This document shows, piece after piece, positions 1 to 8,496 of a DNA stretch of 11,768 nucleotides (position 1 is its first letter; the number at the start of each line of letters is the position of its first letter). Origin of the DNA: Isohypsibius dastychi. Its lineage: Eukaryota; Tardigrada; Eutardigrada; Parachela; Isohypsibiidae. Position numbers and translations under genes: made by a program. The notes beneath the pieces were generated by a model. That model was not told the origin of the DNA and did no database searches. It was given only the letters and a program-made list of their open reading frames with translations. Location of the stretch: positions 1 through 11,768 of the forward strand of contig JAQIWT010001236.1 in assembly GCA_034696485.1 (NCBI GenBank). The letters run 5' to 3'.

Positions 1-10
1 TCTTTTCCAG

Positions 11-82
11 GCTCATTGGCATTAGCCTACATAGTGATGTATCTCATTATCATGACGTTTGCTTCTTGGGATTACTCAAAGG
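11..82 (+). other. Possible signal-peptide exon of the CA-related gene
   Basis: The window opens with an acceptor-like TCTTTTCCAG at 1-10. The frame from 13 reads a hydrophobic stretch followed by ASWDYSK, with internal ATGs at 37 and 52. Invertebrate CA10-like proteins start with a signal peptide and then a Trp/Tyr-rich segment just before the xPxxWG block found at 463, so position and content fit. Against it, no GT donor follows the WDYSK codons; the next bases are GGCTCC, and a stop occurs near 145. The true 5' exon may therefore lie upstream of the window. This is inference only. Confidence 0.22.
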
Positions 83-462
83 CTCCTGCATTATATGAAA
101 TTCACACAATATGCCATGCAAAAAATGACGAAAATTATTACCCGCATTGAATTTGCTTGTACGACTGGAGCGGTCAACCAGAATTTCTTTATTCCGTTCT
201 TCGCCAAAATGTGCCACGCGTCGCGCATACATGCAACCAATTAATTAGGATATTCAGAAGTCCCAAAATTTATGCAAGTACTTAATCCTGTGGTGAGACA
301 TTGGGTCGTTCGTGCGGCGCATTAAGTCTGTCTGATGAGCGGAATTAATCAGGCAATTTGGTGAAAAGGATTTATCGGGTCTGCTTCCCAGAAAGCCAAC
401 GCTCACAAAGATGTGTAAACTACCATACTTTTCAACTGTAACACCGAATTTCATTTTTCCAG

Positions 463-2111
463 GTCCCGATTATTGGGGAAAATTCAATAAGGTAAGAGTC
501 AGATTCATGGAATTTTTTTTCAACATTTACCGAAGTTAATGCAACTGTTTTCTAGGACTGGGAAGTTTGCTCAAAAGGTCAATTCCAATCGCCGGTAGAC
601 ATTATTCCCGATAAACTCCTGTTCGACCCAAACTTGGCACACTTGCACATCGACAAGCATAAAGTATGTAACAGTCCTTTTTTCCACCCAGTGAATAATT
701 CAGCGCTTTACGAGTCTTTAAGAGGCTCTCCAGTTAGAACCGAAAGTCCAAACAATTATATTACAATTGTGATATTCTTTTCAGGTGACCGGTGTTTTTG
801 AAAATGTCGGCCACGGAGTCCGGTTCTCAACGGTCACATCATCTTTAAGGCATGCTCCAGTTAACATAAGCTTCATTGGCGACAAAAATGGTGGATATAT
901 CTACCAGTTTGAAGAGATTCGAATACATTTTGGCAGCACTGAACACAAGGGCTCGGAGCATACAATCAATGGAAATGCGTTCCCTGGCGAGGTGAGCTTT
1001 GTTCGATATTGATCCAACTTTTCAATTAACTTTAATGAACAATATTCTGAGTGGCCAACTCAATAATAAATTAATAAAATTCAATTGGGAATATCCGAAA
1101 AGAAAAGCAGAAAACAAGGTCAAATGGTTTGACTTGGCTTCACAGAGTCGAACAAGCCCTTATTTATACAGTCATCATTTGGATTGTAGTTGATGTCCAA
1201 CTAACTTACATACGCACATTAAAAAGTTCATTAAAAATTCCTTAATTCAAGAAAAAATATCAAAATCAAAATATTTAAAAATTCAAAAATTAATTTAAGA
1301 GCCCAAAAATTTAAGTATTTGAATTAGTTTGTTTGCAGATTCAATTATACGGATTTAACAGCGTTTTATACCATAACCTGTCCCACGCGGAAGCCATGCC
1401 TCACGGTTTCTTAGCCATTGCAATTTTCCTACAAATTGGTGATGCCACGAACCCTGTGCTATCCCAGCTAATTTCCAAGTCCGAACATGTAAAATACAAA
1501 GGTATTCAAATTTTTCTGAAAGCATGCTCTGTCAGACAAACAAGCAAATTATGTACTTTTAGGTCAAAGCACAGAGATCCATGATTTTTCAGTAAGAGAT
1601 CTCATCCCGGAAACGGATTCCTACATCACGTACTCCGGCTCGTTAACCGAACCACCTTGTTACGAAAACGTCCAGTGGATAATAATGAACAAACCCATCT
1701 ATGTCACAAAACATCAGGTACGAGGATACCGCACTGATTAAACGCCGGAATATCCAAGTGAAAATAAATAACGATCAATTGTATTCCATTTATCTTTTTT
1801 CAGTTATATGCACTGCGTAGGATAAGAAGGGGAGATGGTCCATCAAGTCGACTGATGGAGAACAACTTCAGGGCTGCAAAACCTGCCGCAAGACACAGAA
1901 CTTTCCGAACAAATATCGATCTGACCTATTCAAGAGTAAGCCCAATTGCATATTCCTGCTATAAAAACTGCGGTAACGACGTACCATTCCAGGGTGAAAA
2001 GTGTCCCTCGATGTATCAAAACTTCATTTACCAAGGTACGATTTATTAAATAATCACATGTAATTCAAAGTAATTGTAAGTCTTTCAGCAAAAGAGTGGA
2101 ATGTCGTATAA
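463..2111 (+). CDS. Carbonic anhydrase-related protein, CA10/CA11 type (5' partial)
   Basis: A secreted or cell-surface carbonic anhydrase homologue that should not hydrate CO2. Vertebrate CA10/CA11 are neurexin ligands; that role here is inference. Exons seen: 463-491, 556-663, 785-991, 1339-1501, 1563-1717, 1804-1935, 1993-2035, 2089-2111; all junctions keep frame, giving about 285 residues and a TAA stop. Conserved blocks include QSPVDI, GSEHTING, ITYSGSLTEPPCYE and WIIMNKPIY. Of the three zinc-binding histidines, the first is Arg (920-922, in EEIRIHFG), the second is kept (926-928) and the third is Gln (1342-1344, in GEIQLYGFN). This is the same pattern as in CA10/CA11. Cysteines at 568-570 and 1658-1660 match the family disulfide. 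Human CA10 is about 328 aa, so roughly 40 N-terminal residues (signal peptide and mature start) are missing. The first exon here is only 29 nt. The family call is firm; the 5' end is open. Confidence 0.93.
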
Positions 2112-2191
2112 GACGGCTGGATCATGACCAATATGTTTTCGGGTGATAATGTGCATTTCATTTCATACTGATAAGAATCAGATCAACGACG

Positions 2192-2206
2192 TTTATTGTG
2201 TTTATT
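2192..2206 (-). terminator. Two poly(A) signals for ubinuclein
   Basis: TTTATT on the plus strand at 2192-2197 and 2201-2206 reads AATAAA on the minus strand, about 230 bases after the ubinuclein stop at 2434-2436. They sit inside the 3' UTR of the convergent CA-related gene. Confidence 0.55.
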
Positions 2207-2236
2207 TCCACCAAAAGGGCTTTCAAAAAGAATCAA

Positions 2237-2242
2237 AATAAA
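2237..2242 (+). terminator. Poly(A) signal AATAAA for the CA-related gene
   Basis: AATAAA lies 126 bases after the TAA stop at 2109-2111. A second plus-strand AATAAA is at 2368-2373. Both lie beyond the likely minus-strand poly(A) signals of the converging ubinuclein gene. Confidence 0.6.
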
Positions 2243-2433
2243 CTCAAGTATATTATGCCACTAAACGATAATTCCTGCGTCCTTCGAATTCAAAAAACGT
2301 CAAATTAAAGTAAAACCAAAAATGGAAAAGATCTGTTCATCAAGAAGATGAGATCGTCAACAACAACAATAAACCGACTAAGGAACATTATTATAATACA
2401 ATGACTTACATCTGCAGAAGAAACAGGGATCGT

Positions 2434-5400
2434 TCAGGAAGAGCGATGATTCGCGGAGGTTTCACTTGATGAGAACGGCGAGGAATTGCTAGTCCGGTGC
2501 CCCGTACCACGTGCACTGCTAGGAACGCCAGAAAAAGCGCCTGTCATAAAAAACAGACAATTGTCATATGTTAGTTTAAGGTCAGCAACTATCAACCTAC
2601 CCGAGTTACCAAGCATACCGGAAGTGCCCATCAACGCACTCAGTCCAGGTATTTCCGGAAACGCGTACCCTGGATAGGCTCCCAGGAACATTTCCGGCGA
2701 CAGTCCTGGCATCATGAACTGATGTCCAGGTGCCATGAACGGTGAGGATGTAAGCGCAGCAACCGAGAACCCATTCGAGGGATTGAAGGCTGCTGGTGAA
2801 GAGCTGTTCCTGTTAGATTGACTTTTGGGGCGAGAAGATTTCGACGAACTCGAGCTTTTGACTGAATCCGATGCATTTGAATAATGCGAGCTTTTACTGT
2901 CCGGATTAAGTGGCTGACGTTTCTCACTAGAACCACTGGATTTCTTGAAGGCACTTCCGGAGCTCCCGACATGGCGACTGCTGGTTATTGGGAGTTCATT
3001 CGGAATCGCGTGGGACTTTTGTGAGCGTGGCACTTCGAGTGTCTTGCTCGAGCTCATTATGCTTTTCATACTCATTGGCTGTAGGAATGGCGACTTTTCT
3101 TCGCTGTGTGACGAGCTGGAAGCCGGTGAATGTTGAGAACGATGATGACCAGATGCAACACCACTTTTGCTTTCCATCTTGCTGCTTTTCCTGTCGTTGC
3201 CAGATTCGGTGGAACGGGGTCGTGGTGCCTGTAATGTCGCTGGTGAAGGTATGTCACGAGAACGAGAAGGTTCTGAAGGCTTGGTGCTTCGACGACCGGA
3301 ACTTAGATCCGTCGGAAGTGTATCCTCAAATGGATCTTTGCTTTTTTCTCTCTGATGCAAGGTCTGCGGTTTCACGAAAACTGCTTTCGCCACAACCGGC
3401 GCACGTTCCGCGTTCAGCGAAAATATTCTCGAGTCCTGACTTGATGGCTTGAGTGTGAACGAAGCTGCTGGCTTCGATTGATCAACAATAACCGAAACTT
3501 GATTCACTGGTGACAAATCACGCTGTCCATCCCCCGATGAAGATGGCTGCTGTAACATCCGCATTTTCGAGCCGGATCCCAGAGGTCTGAGCAAAACACT
3601 TTTATTAAGGCATGATGATAGATCAGAAAAGGTATTACTACGCACCTTGGACGCAGAGCTTCGACAAGTGCCAACATTGCTTCAGCGTGCAAACCCTCTT
3701 TTTCAAGCGGGCGATTTGCCCACAAAGGAAGTAGTTCCGTGTCGGTAAAATGCCGGATAAAGTCTTCCTGATTTGCGAACCGGGATCTGCTCACATCGTA
3801 CACGTCAATCTTGCGTTTAACGTAAGATCCAATCAGTTTTCTGCAAAAAGAACGACCGGTCAACACTAAGCTGAAAAAATGATATGTAGCTCGTGAAACT
3901 CGGTACCGAATGGAGCTTTTGAAATGCTTCGAAACAACATCGATTCCACTGCCATTGTCTGGTTCCGCTTGCAGCGCTATAATTCAAAATATTTTAATCC
4001 CAGCTGAACAATTTGAATTCGAGATCAGGATAGTGTACCTCGACGAATCTGGTCGAGAATATCGGCTATTTTGTGCTCCACATCGGCTTCTCGCAGTTTT
4101 CTGGCTCGCTTAATCAGTGTTTCTTTAGTACAAGGTAGTCGATCAGCGAGGTAGGAATAAATGGCCGATCGTAATCCGCATCGAAGTCGGCGACACTCGT
4201 ATTCCAGCCTATGACAAAAATAAGATCAAAACAAATTTTGGAAGACGAGCGGAAGTACCTACTCAAGAAGATGGATGTTAATGACCGGATTATGTTCCAC
4301 CGAGAAAAAATTGCACTTTCCACCGTCCCAAGTCTGCGCAATATGCGTCAGCTTTTCAATGACAGCCCGTAATGCAGGTGAAGTTTCGTCAAAAACCGCA
4401 GTGGAATTAGGATCCCATTTACCCTCGGAAATCTGCCATGCTTTTCCTTCGGCAGAAACTGCCCGTGGCTCTTTATCCACCCGTTTCGCTATGGGCTTGA
4501 TGATACTGATTTCTCCACCAGAAGTCCGGAAAGGCATTTCGATTTGCGATGTTGATGGGATATGATCATCCATTTTCACAGTTTCTTTAGGCACCGTCCG
4601 TTTAGCTAACAGTGATGCCACTGTTTTCGGAGGGGATTTCTTCACAGCGTCCTCTTGAATGATTTCAGGTCTGTTGTCATCAAAATAATCGTTAGCTGCA
4701 GTGCGTTTCCGCTTTGGCTGCACTTCTTCATCATCGCTGCCTTCATCCGAATCTTCTTCCGGTTCAACCTGTTTTCGTTTTGAGACAACTGAAGCACCGT
4801 TACGCAATTCAGCCAAACATTCTTCCGTCGACAAAGATTCGTAAATATGAGTCTCCTCTTCTTTCGGTCGAAGTTGACGAATATTGAGATCCCCTGCACT
4901 GATATAAAACCCGCCGTGTTGAGTAGTCCAACCAGGAGGAATAAAAGCTTCAGCCTACAAAGTAAAGAATGAGGATATAATTCAAACGGGGAAATAGATA
5001 GTAAAACGGACCAAATGTTCGTCGTCCACGAAGGGATCGTTTTGATCATATCCTTCTCCTAAATCTCCAAGATCACGAGGTCCAGTGGTCCCCTGAAACC
5101 AAAAGCTATTGGAGACTACTAAGAATGCAAGAAGAAAAACTCACGTATTTCTCCTCGAAATGTTTTGCCAACTTTGACAGCTTTTCCTCTTCGTCACCTT
5201 CGCCAAAGGGATCCCCGTCTGATTTCGTTTCATCTGACTGGAATAATGGAAAACGGTGAGATGGAAAATAGTGGACAGTAAGAAGTAAAACTTCAACTCA
5301 CGTTTGGTTTCTTCTGAGCTGCCAACAGGCGATCGAAATCATACACTGGATTAAATTGTTCGGTTGGCTGTTCGATGTCAAAATGAACTGACTGGAAAAG

Positions 5401-5499
5401 CGCAGCTTTGACTTCTTGTTTCTTCGGACTGGAAGACTTTGAAGCAGGAACTACTGGAAGCAAGCTGGAAATCAGCGCAACTCTTCGAGGTTCAGCCAT
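2434..5499 (-). CDS. Ubinuclein/yemanuclein, HIRA-complex histone H3.3 chaperone subunit
   Basis: Nuclear protein that binds HIRA and H3.3-H4 for replication-independent nucleosome assembly. Nine exons on the minus strand: 5302-5499, 5145-5237, 5012-5092, 4263-4954, 4039-4208, 3907-3976, 3646-3840, 2601-3586, 2434-2540. They total 2592 nt (863 aa plus stop) and every junction keeps frame. Start ATG is 5497-5499 (MAEPRR); the frame is open a little further upstream but has no earlier ATG. Residues about 85-155 form the HIRA-binding HRD: HFEEKY, then GEGYDQNDPFVDD, then WTTQHGGFYISAG. An acidic patch (187-201) precedes a KRKR nuclear signal (205-208). Residues about 297-500 match the ubinuclein middle domain, with LEYECRRLR, LPCTKETLIKRARKL and ELLPLW. 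The rest (about 501-863) is Ser/Pro/Lys-rich and probably disordered. Human UBN1 is about 1134 aa, so this is a compact version. The 57-nt intron 4955-5011 uses a weak GTCCGT donor, but the protein alignment demands that junction. Confidence 0.93.
2541..2600 (-). other. Ubinuclein last intron, 60 nt and stop-free
   Basis: The donor GTAGGT and acceptor TTTTTTATGACAG bound a 60-nt intron. Its length is a multiple of three and it has no in-frame stop, so retained and spliced forms both keep the reading frame. Retention would add 20 residues, mostly hydrophobic, unlike the Ser-rich surroundings. I treat it as an intron because of the splice sites and the change in composition. Confidence 0.65.
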
Positions 5500-6253
5500 A
5501 ACGGAATCAGTGAACTGATATTCCACTCAGATGGCAGCTAGTTCCGAAATCCAGAGCGGCGTTTTCGATAGAGATTAAATGCAAACAAATTCGAACGTAA
5601 CAGATCCCAAAACATAAACAGCAACAAGAAAGCGATCATAAATTCGCTGGTAACTGCGTTGGTTGCTCTGGATGAAACATTTTCCGCAGTGATCCAGATC
5701 TCAAAAAGGATGTTCCGAATTCTAGATCAATGTACTCGCAACATCAGAATCAGACGAGTCTGACTCGATTTATTCGGAAAGCCAAATCAACTTGAGGCTG
5801 ACAATGAATTCCAAACTCCGCACGAGCAAAATTTTCGGTTTATATGATAACAGAGTACGTACTGGAACCAAACCTTTCAACAGGTCGCAAAGACTTCCAC
5901 GGATATAGTCTCTGTTTAAGGGTGACAGAATGAATCGTTCCGAAATCAAAACAAACATTTTTGGCTATCCAAGGCATTGAAACAACAAGAAGGACCAGAG
6001 GCAGATCAAACGAGGCGAGCCCATGACCCAAAGAAGACCATACAGGAATGTGCGAATGGTTGGTGATCCGCTTTTTGTAAGCGCCGCGAAACAGTACGCT
6101 GGTCGAGAAATTATACGCAGGAGCTCTATGTACGTATACGGTCTTTCAACGAATTTCCAGAGGATCAGTCAGTTTTTGCCTCTCATTTTTTCGAAGGCTG
6201 AAGTTAGAGGTCCAAGAAAGAACGACCTACCGTAAACGCTAACTTGTCAACTT
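5500..6253. other. Intergenic region upstream of ubinuclein
   Basis: About 750 bases between the ubinuclein start (minus strand) and the 3' end of the repeat-protein gene (also minus). It should contain the ubinuclein promoter and 5' UTR. I found no TATA box I trust, no RNA gene and no ORF with recognisable protein features. The longest plus-strand ATG frame, 6023-6235, encodes 70 residues without homology I can name. Confidence 0.5.
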
Positions 6254-6259
6254 TTTATT
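6254..6259 (-). terminator. Poly(A) signal for the secreted repeat-protein gene
   Basis: TTTATT on the plus strand is AATAAA on the minus strand, about 51 bases past the stop codon at 6310-6312. The spacing is typical for a short 3' UTR. Confidence 0.6.
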
Positions 6260-6309
6260 TTTGGTTTGGTTCACAGAACTCATGAAGTCAAAGAAAAACT
6301 ACCAACATT

Positions 6310-7619
6310 CTACAAGCGAGCAGCTGAGGCCATTCTGTTGGCACTCTGCTTGGACGCAGAAAGTTGACCCTGGGCTTGACCAGCCCCGCTCACTGCAGGT
6401 GAGATACCTTGTGCGGCATTAGAACTGGTTCCTTGGGACTTTGCCTGGGTTTCGTCGGCGAACTGGTCAGCAGTGTTTATGCTAGTGGCCGATCCTGGTC
6501 CTTTGGCAGAAGCGGTTCCAGCTCCGGCACCTTGGCTTCCGCTTTGGGTTTGTGATTGTTGGCTGCTTTGTCCCTGATTGGTTTGCGAACTAGGCTTGGC
6601 TCCCTGTGAACCACTGCCGAATCCTGAGCCAGTGTTTCCAAAATTGCTGCCTGCACCGAATCCGCTGTTTGAACCTCCGAAAGTGGGTGCAACAGGCGCG
6701 ATGGGTTTGAATCCTTGGCTGAAGCTGCCGAAACTGGAGTCTGATTTTTTAGCAGAGTTGAGTTGACCTCCGGCTGACGCAGCTCCACCAGCATTAGAAC
6801 CCTGAGTACCTGTCAAACACATCAAGGTGCTATTACTTTGCCTTGTATTTTCTAATTGCTTGAATACCTGATGCTGTGTTGGCAGATAAGCCGCTAGACT
6901 GAGTCAGTTTATCGGTAGCCAGTTGGTTTGCCTCGTTGATGCTTTGCGCTGAGCCTTGGCCTCCAGCACCGGCATTTCCGGCTATTTTAAAGAAACCCGT
7001 TTGCATTGTACCCTTGAGCAAAACTGAGAACCACGGCTTACCTGCTGCTCCTTGACCTCCTGACTGCGTCTGCTTTTGCTGGTTCGATGAGCCGAAGTTT
7101 TGGCTTGAAGAACCAGATGGGAATTGTGGGGTGTTGAATGGTGCTCCAAAGTTGGACGTTGGGAAGGCAGTGTTCTTCTGAGCACCGAAAGCGTTCTGGG
7201 CGTTTGAAGCAGTGTTCAACATACCAGTAGCCTGAGCTGCACCTCCTGCATTAGCGCCGTCGGTTCCTGTTGAAGAAGATTGTTATAGTCAAGAACAAAA
7301 ATGTCCACATCTTTCAGTCAAAAGTACCTTGCGCCTGATTTGCGGAAAGGCCTTGAGCCTGGGTTCTGTCATTGGTTGCAAGCTGGTCTGCTTTATTATT
7401 CGAGGTTGCACTTCCAATTCCACCGGCTCCAGCAGTTCCGGCAGCAGCTCCAGCACCGGTAGCCTGTGAGACCTTTTGGTTGGTCGAACTTCCCATTGTT
7501 TTCTGGGATGCTGCAACCGAAAAATATTGGTCACATTTTGAGCATCCAACACTTTGCAGGTACTTACATTCTCCCATCACAGCAACCACGCAGCAGAGAA
7601 CAACGGCAAGTTTGAACAT
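6310..7619 (-). CDS. Secreted Gly/Ala/Ser/Gln-rich modular repeat protein, family unknown
   Basis: Five exons: 7568-7619, 7328-7510, 7042-7266, 6868-6981, 6310-6809, totalling 1074 nt (357 aa). All four introns are phase 1. Residues 1-17 are a clear signal peptide (MFKLAVVLCCVVAVMG), so the product is secreted. After cleavage the spliced protein has no cysteine. Two module types alternate. Module A occurs about at 47-78, 158-191 and 294-325, with the pattern GxGSAxSxNxAxQxA followed by a short polar stretch and SxNxAxG. Module B occurs about at 79-153 and 192-293; it begins GTxGxNAGGAA and continues with Asn/Phe/Gly and Gln/Ser-rich sequence ending SQTQSGSQG or KQTQSGGQG. Low complexity, lack of Cys and a TATA promoter suggest a structural extracellular product (cuticle, eggshell, glue or silk-like), but that is inference; I do not recognise the family. 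Confidence 0.85.
7511..7567 (-). other. First intron of the repeat-protein gene, 57 nt and stop-free
   Basis: The donor is GTAAGT and the acceptor ends CGGTTGCAG. The intron separates the signal-peptide exon from the mature protein, has a length divisible by three and lacks an in-frame stop. If retained it would insert 19 residues including three cysteines (counting the codon at the donor) right after the signal peptide, into an otherwise Cys-free mature protein. The strong splice sites make splicing the default reading. Confidence 0.7.
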
Positions 7620-7689
7620 GGTGGTAGAGAGAATGGTACTAAAAGGAACAGGTAGAAAAAATTTGATGGATAATGTGGCAGTGGTTTAG

Positions 7690-7697
7690 TTTTTATA
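7690..7697 (-). promoter_or_regulatory. TATA box of the repeat-protein gene
   Basis: The minus strand reads TATAAAAA, 71 bases upstream of the ATG at 7617-7619. Transcription would start around 7660-7668, leaving a 5' UTR of roughly 40-50 bases. A canonical TATA box fits a regulated, highly expressed structural gene. Confidence 0.65.
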
Positions 7698-8284
7698 CGA
7701 CCAAAATGCAGCCTGGAGCTTTTGACCCGGTCTCTTGTTTGTTATGGGGCTTTCCCTGCTTGATATATCAAAGCTGATATTCTGTAAATGACTAACAAGA
7801 ATTCTTGGCTTCCTGGTGTACTTATTACTTATTTTATTTCCAGAAACCGGTAGTTGTTTTGACGAAAATGTCCTGGTGGTTGTTTCGCTAACAAACTCAT
7901 AAATCAATTCGCGACAAATCACGGTGACAACAAATGATTTCCGTCCTACTGGAAACATTCATCCAAATTTTTTTAAATTTCATAGCTCACCAGAACCTAC
8001 CAAACTAGTCTAGTGCAACTGCAGTGCACGATGGCCGAAGGTCTCACTTCGCCAGTCACATGTACCTTAACTGCACCATGCCCCGGTATTAAGATTCAAC
8101 CGCAAACTTCTGTACCGTACCCGTAACTTGAAATTCTGACGATTTTGGAAGAACCACATTTGGTTAAACGCAATCGTTCATTTGTGCTCCAGCACAAAGA
8201 AATTTGCGTATGTTGGAGCAAGGCTTGCGAAGTGTGTTCCTTTCCAGACGCTCAGTCACGTACAGTTCACCTGCGAATCTGGAA

Positions 8285-8301
8285 CTGGTCAGTGTGACCA
8301 G
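8285..8301. promoter_or_regulatory. Perfect inverted repeat, nuclear-receptor-like IR3
   Basis: CTGGTCA-GTG-TGACCAG: two perfect 7-base arms with a 3-base spacer, about 200 bases upstream of the GT31-like start codon. The geometry equals that of hormone-receptor IR3 elements (half-site AGGTCA, here TGGTCA). A lone TGACCA half-site follows at 8363-8368. The palindrome is seen directly; receptor binding is inference. Confidence 0.4.
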
Positions 8302-8496
8302 CACTTTTTCCGGCAGTTCCGCTCCGCTTCTAGTCAGTCTCGAAACATGCAGTCACTGGCCTTGACCAGCTTCTTTCCGAGATTATAATTTAGAGCAGTC
8401 TTTTGAGCTGCAATTAGCAAAACAGTGAATGTCAAATTAGATCGGTTCTCTGAGTTTGCTTCTTCGGCTCATGTTTACGTGGCACATTCTGTGTCC

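Larger units (their letters stand above)
7620..8496. other. Divergent promoter region between repeat protein and GT31-like gene
   Basis: About 880 bases separate two head-to-head genes. The left part carries the TATA box of the minus-strand gene. The right part carries the TGGTCA inverted repeat (8285-8301), another TGACCA (8363-8368) and a weak TATAAT-like site at 8384-8389. The open minus-strand frame at 7686-7958 has no recognisable domains and overlaps the TATA box, so I do not call it a gene. Confidence 0.55.

Noticed and set aside
2988-3452. 154-residue plus-strand open frame
   Set aside because: It lies antisense to the large Ser-rich last-but-one exon of ubinuclein, whose composition leaves the opposite strand open. 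No domain and no splice or start support.
3647-3866. Separate small gene starting near 3866 on the minus strand
   Set aside because: The coding part is ubinuclein exon 7; the beginning and end of that open frame are intron sequence bounded by good splice sites.
6023-6235. 70-residue plus-strand ATG frame in the intergenic region
   Set aside because: No recognisable motif and no clear promoter or poly(A) signal; splice-like sites nearby do not give a coherent longer protein.
6477-6794. 105-residue alternative minus-strand frame
   Set aside because: Same strand but another frame of the repeat-protein exon 5; it contains none of the repeated module pattern.
7372-7689. 105-residue plus-strand frame rich in Pro/Ala/Val
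   Set aside because: Antisense shadow of the Gly/Ala-rich secreted protein gene; it runs across that gene's start codon and intron.
7686-7958. 90-residue minus-strand frame upstream of the repeat protein
   Set aside because: It overlaps the TATA box and the frame starts and ends without supporting signals.
8425-8496. N-terminal extension of the GT31-like protein
   Set aside because: The frame is open but the extension would begin at GTG; no in-frame ATG exists before 8497, and the membrane anchor is complete from 8497.
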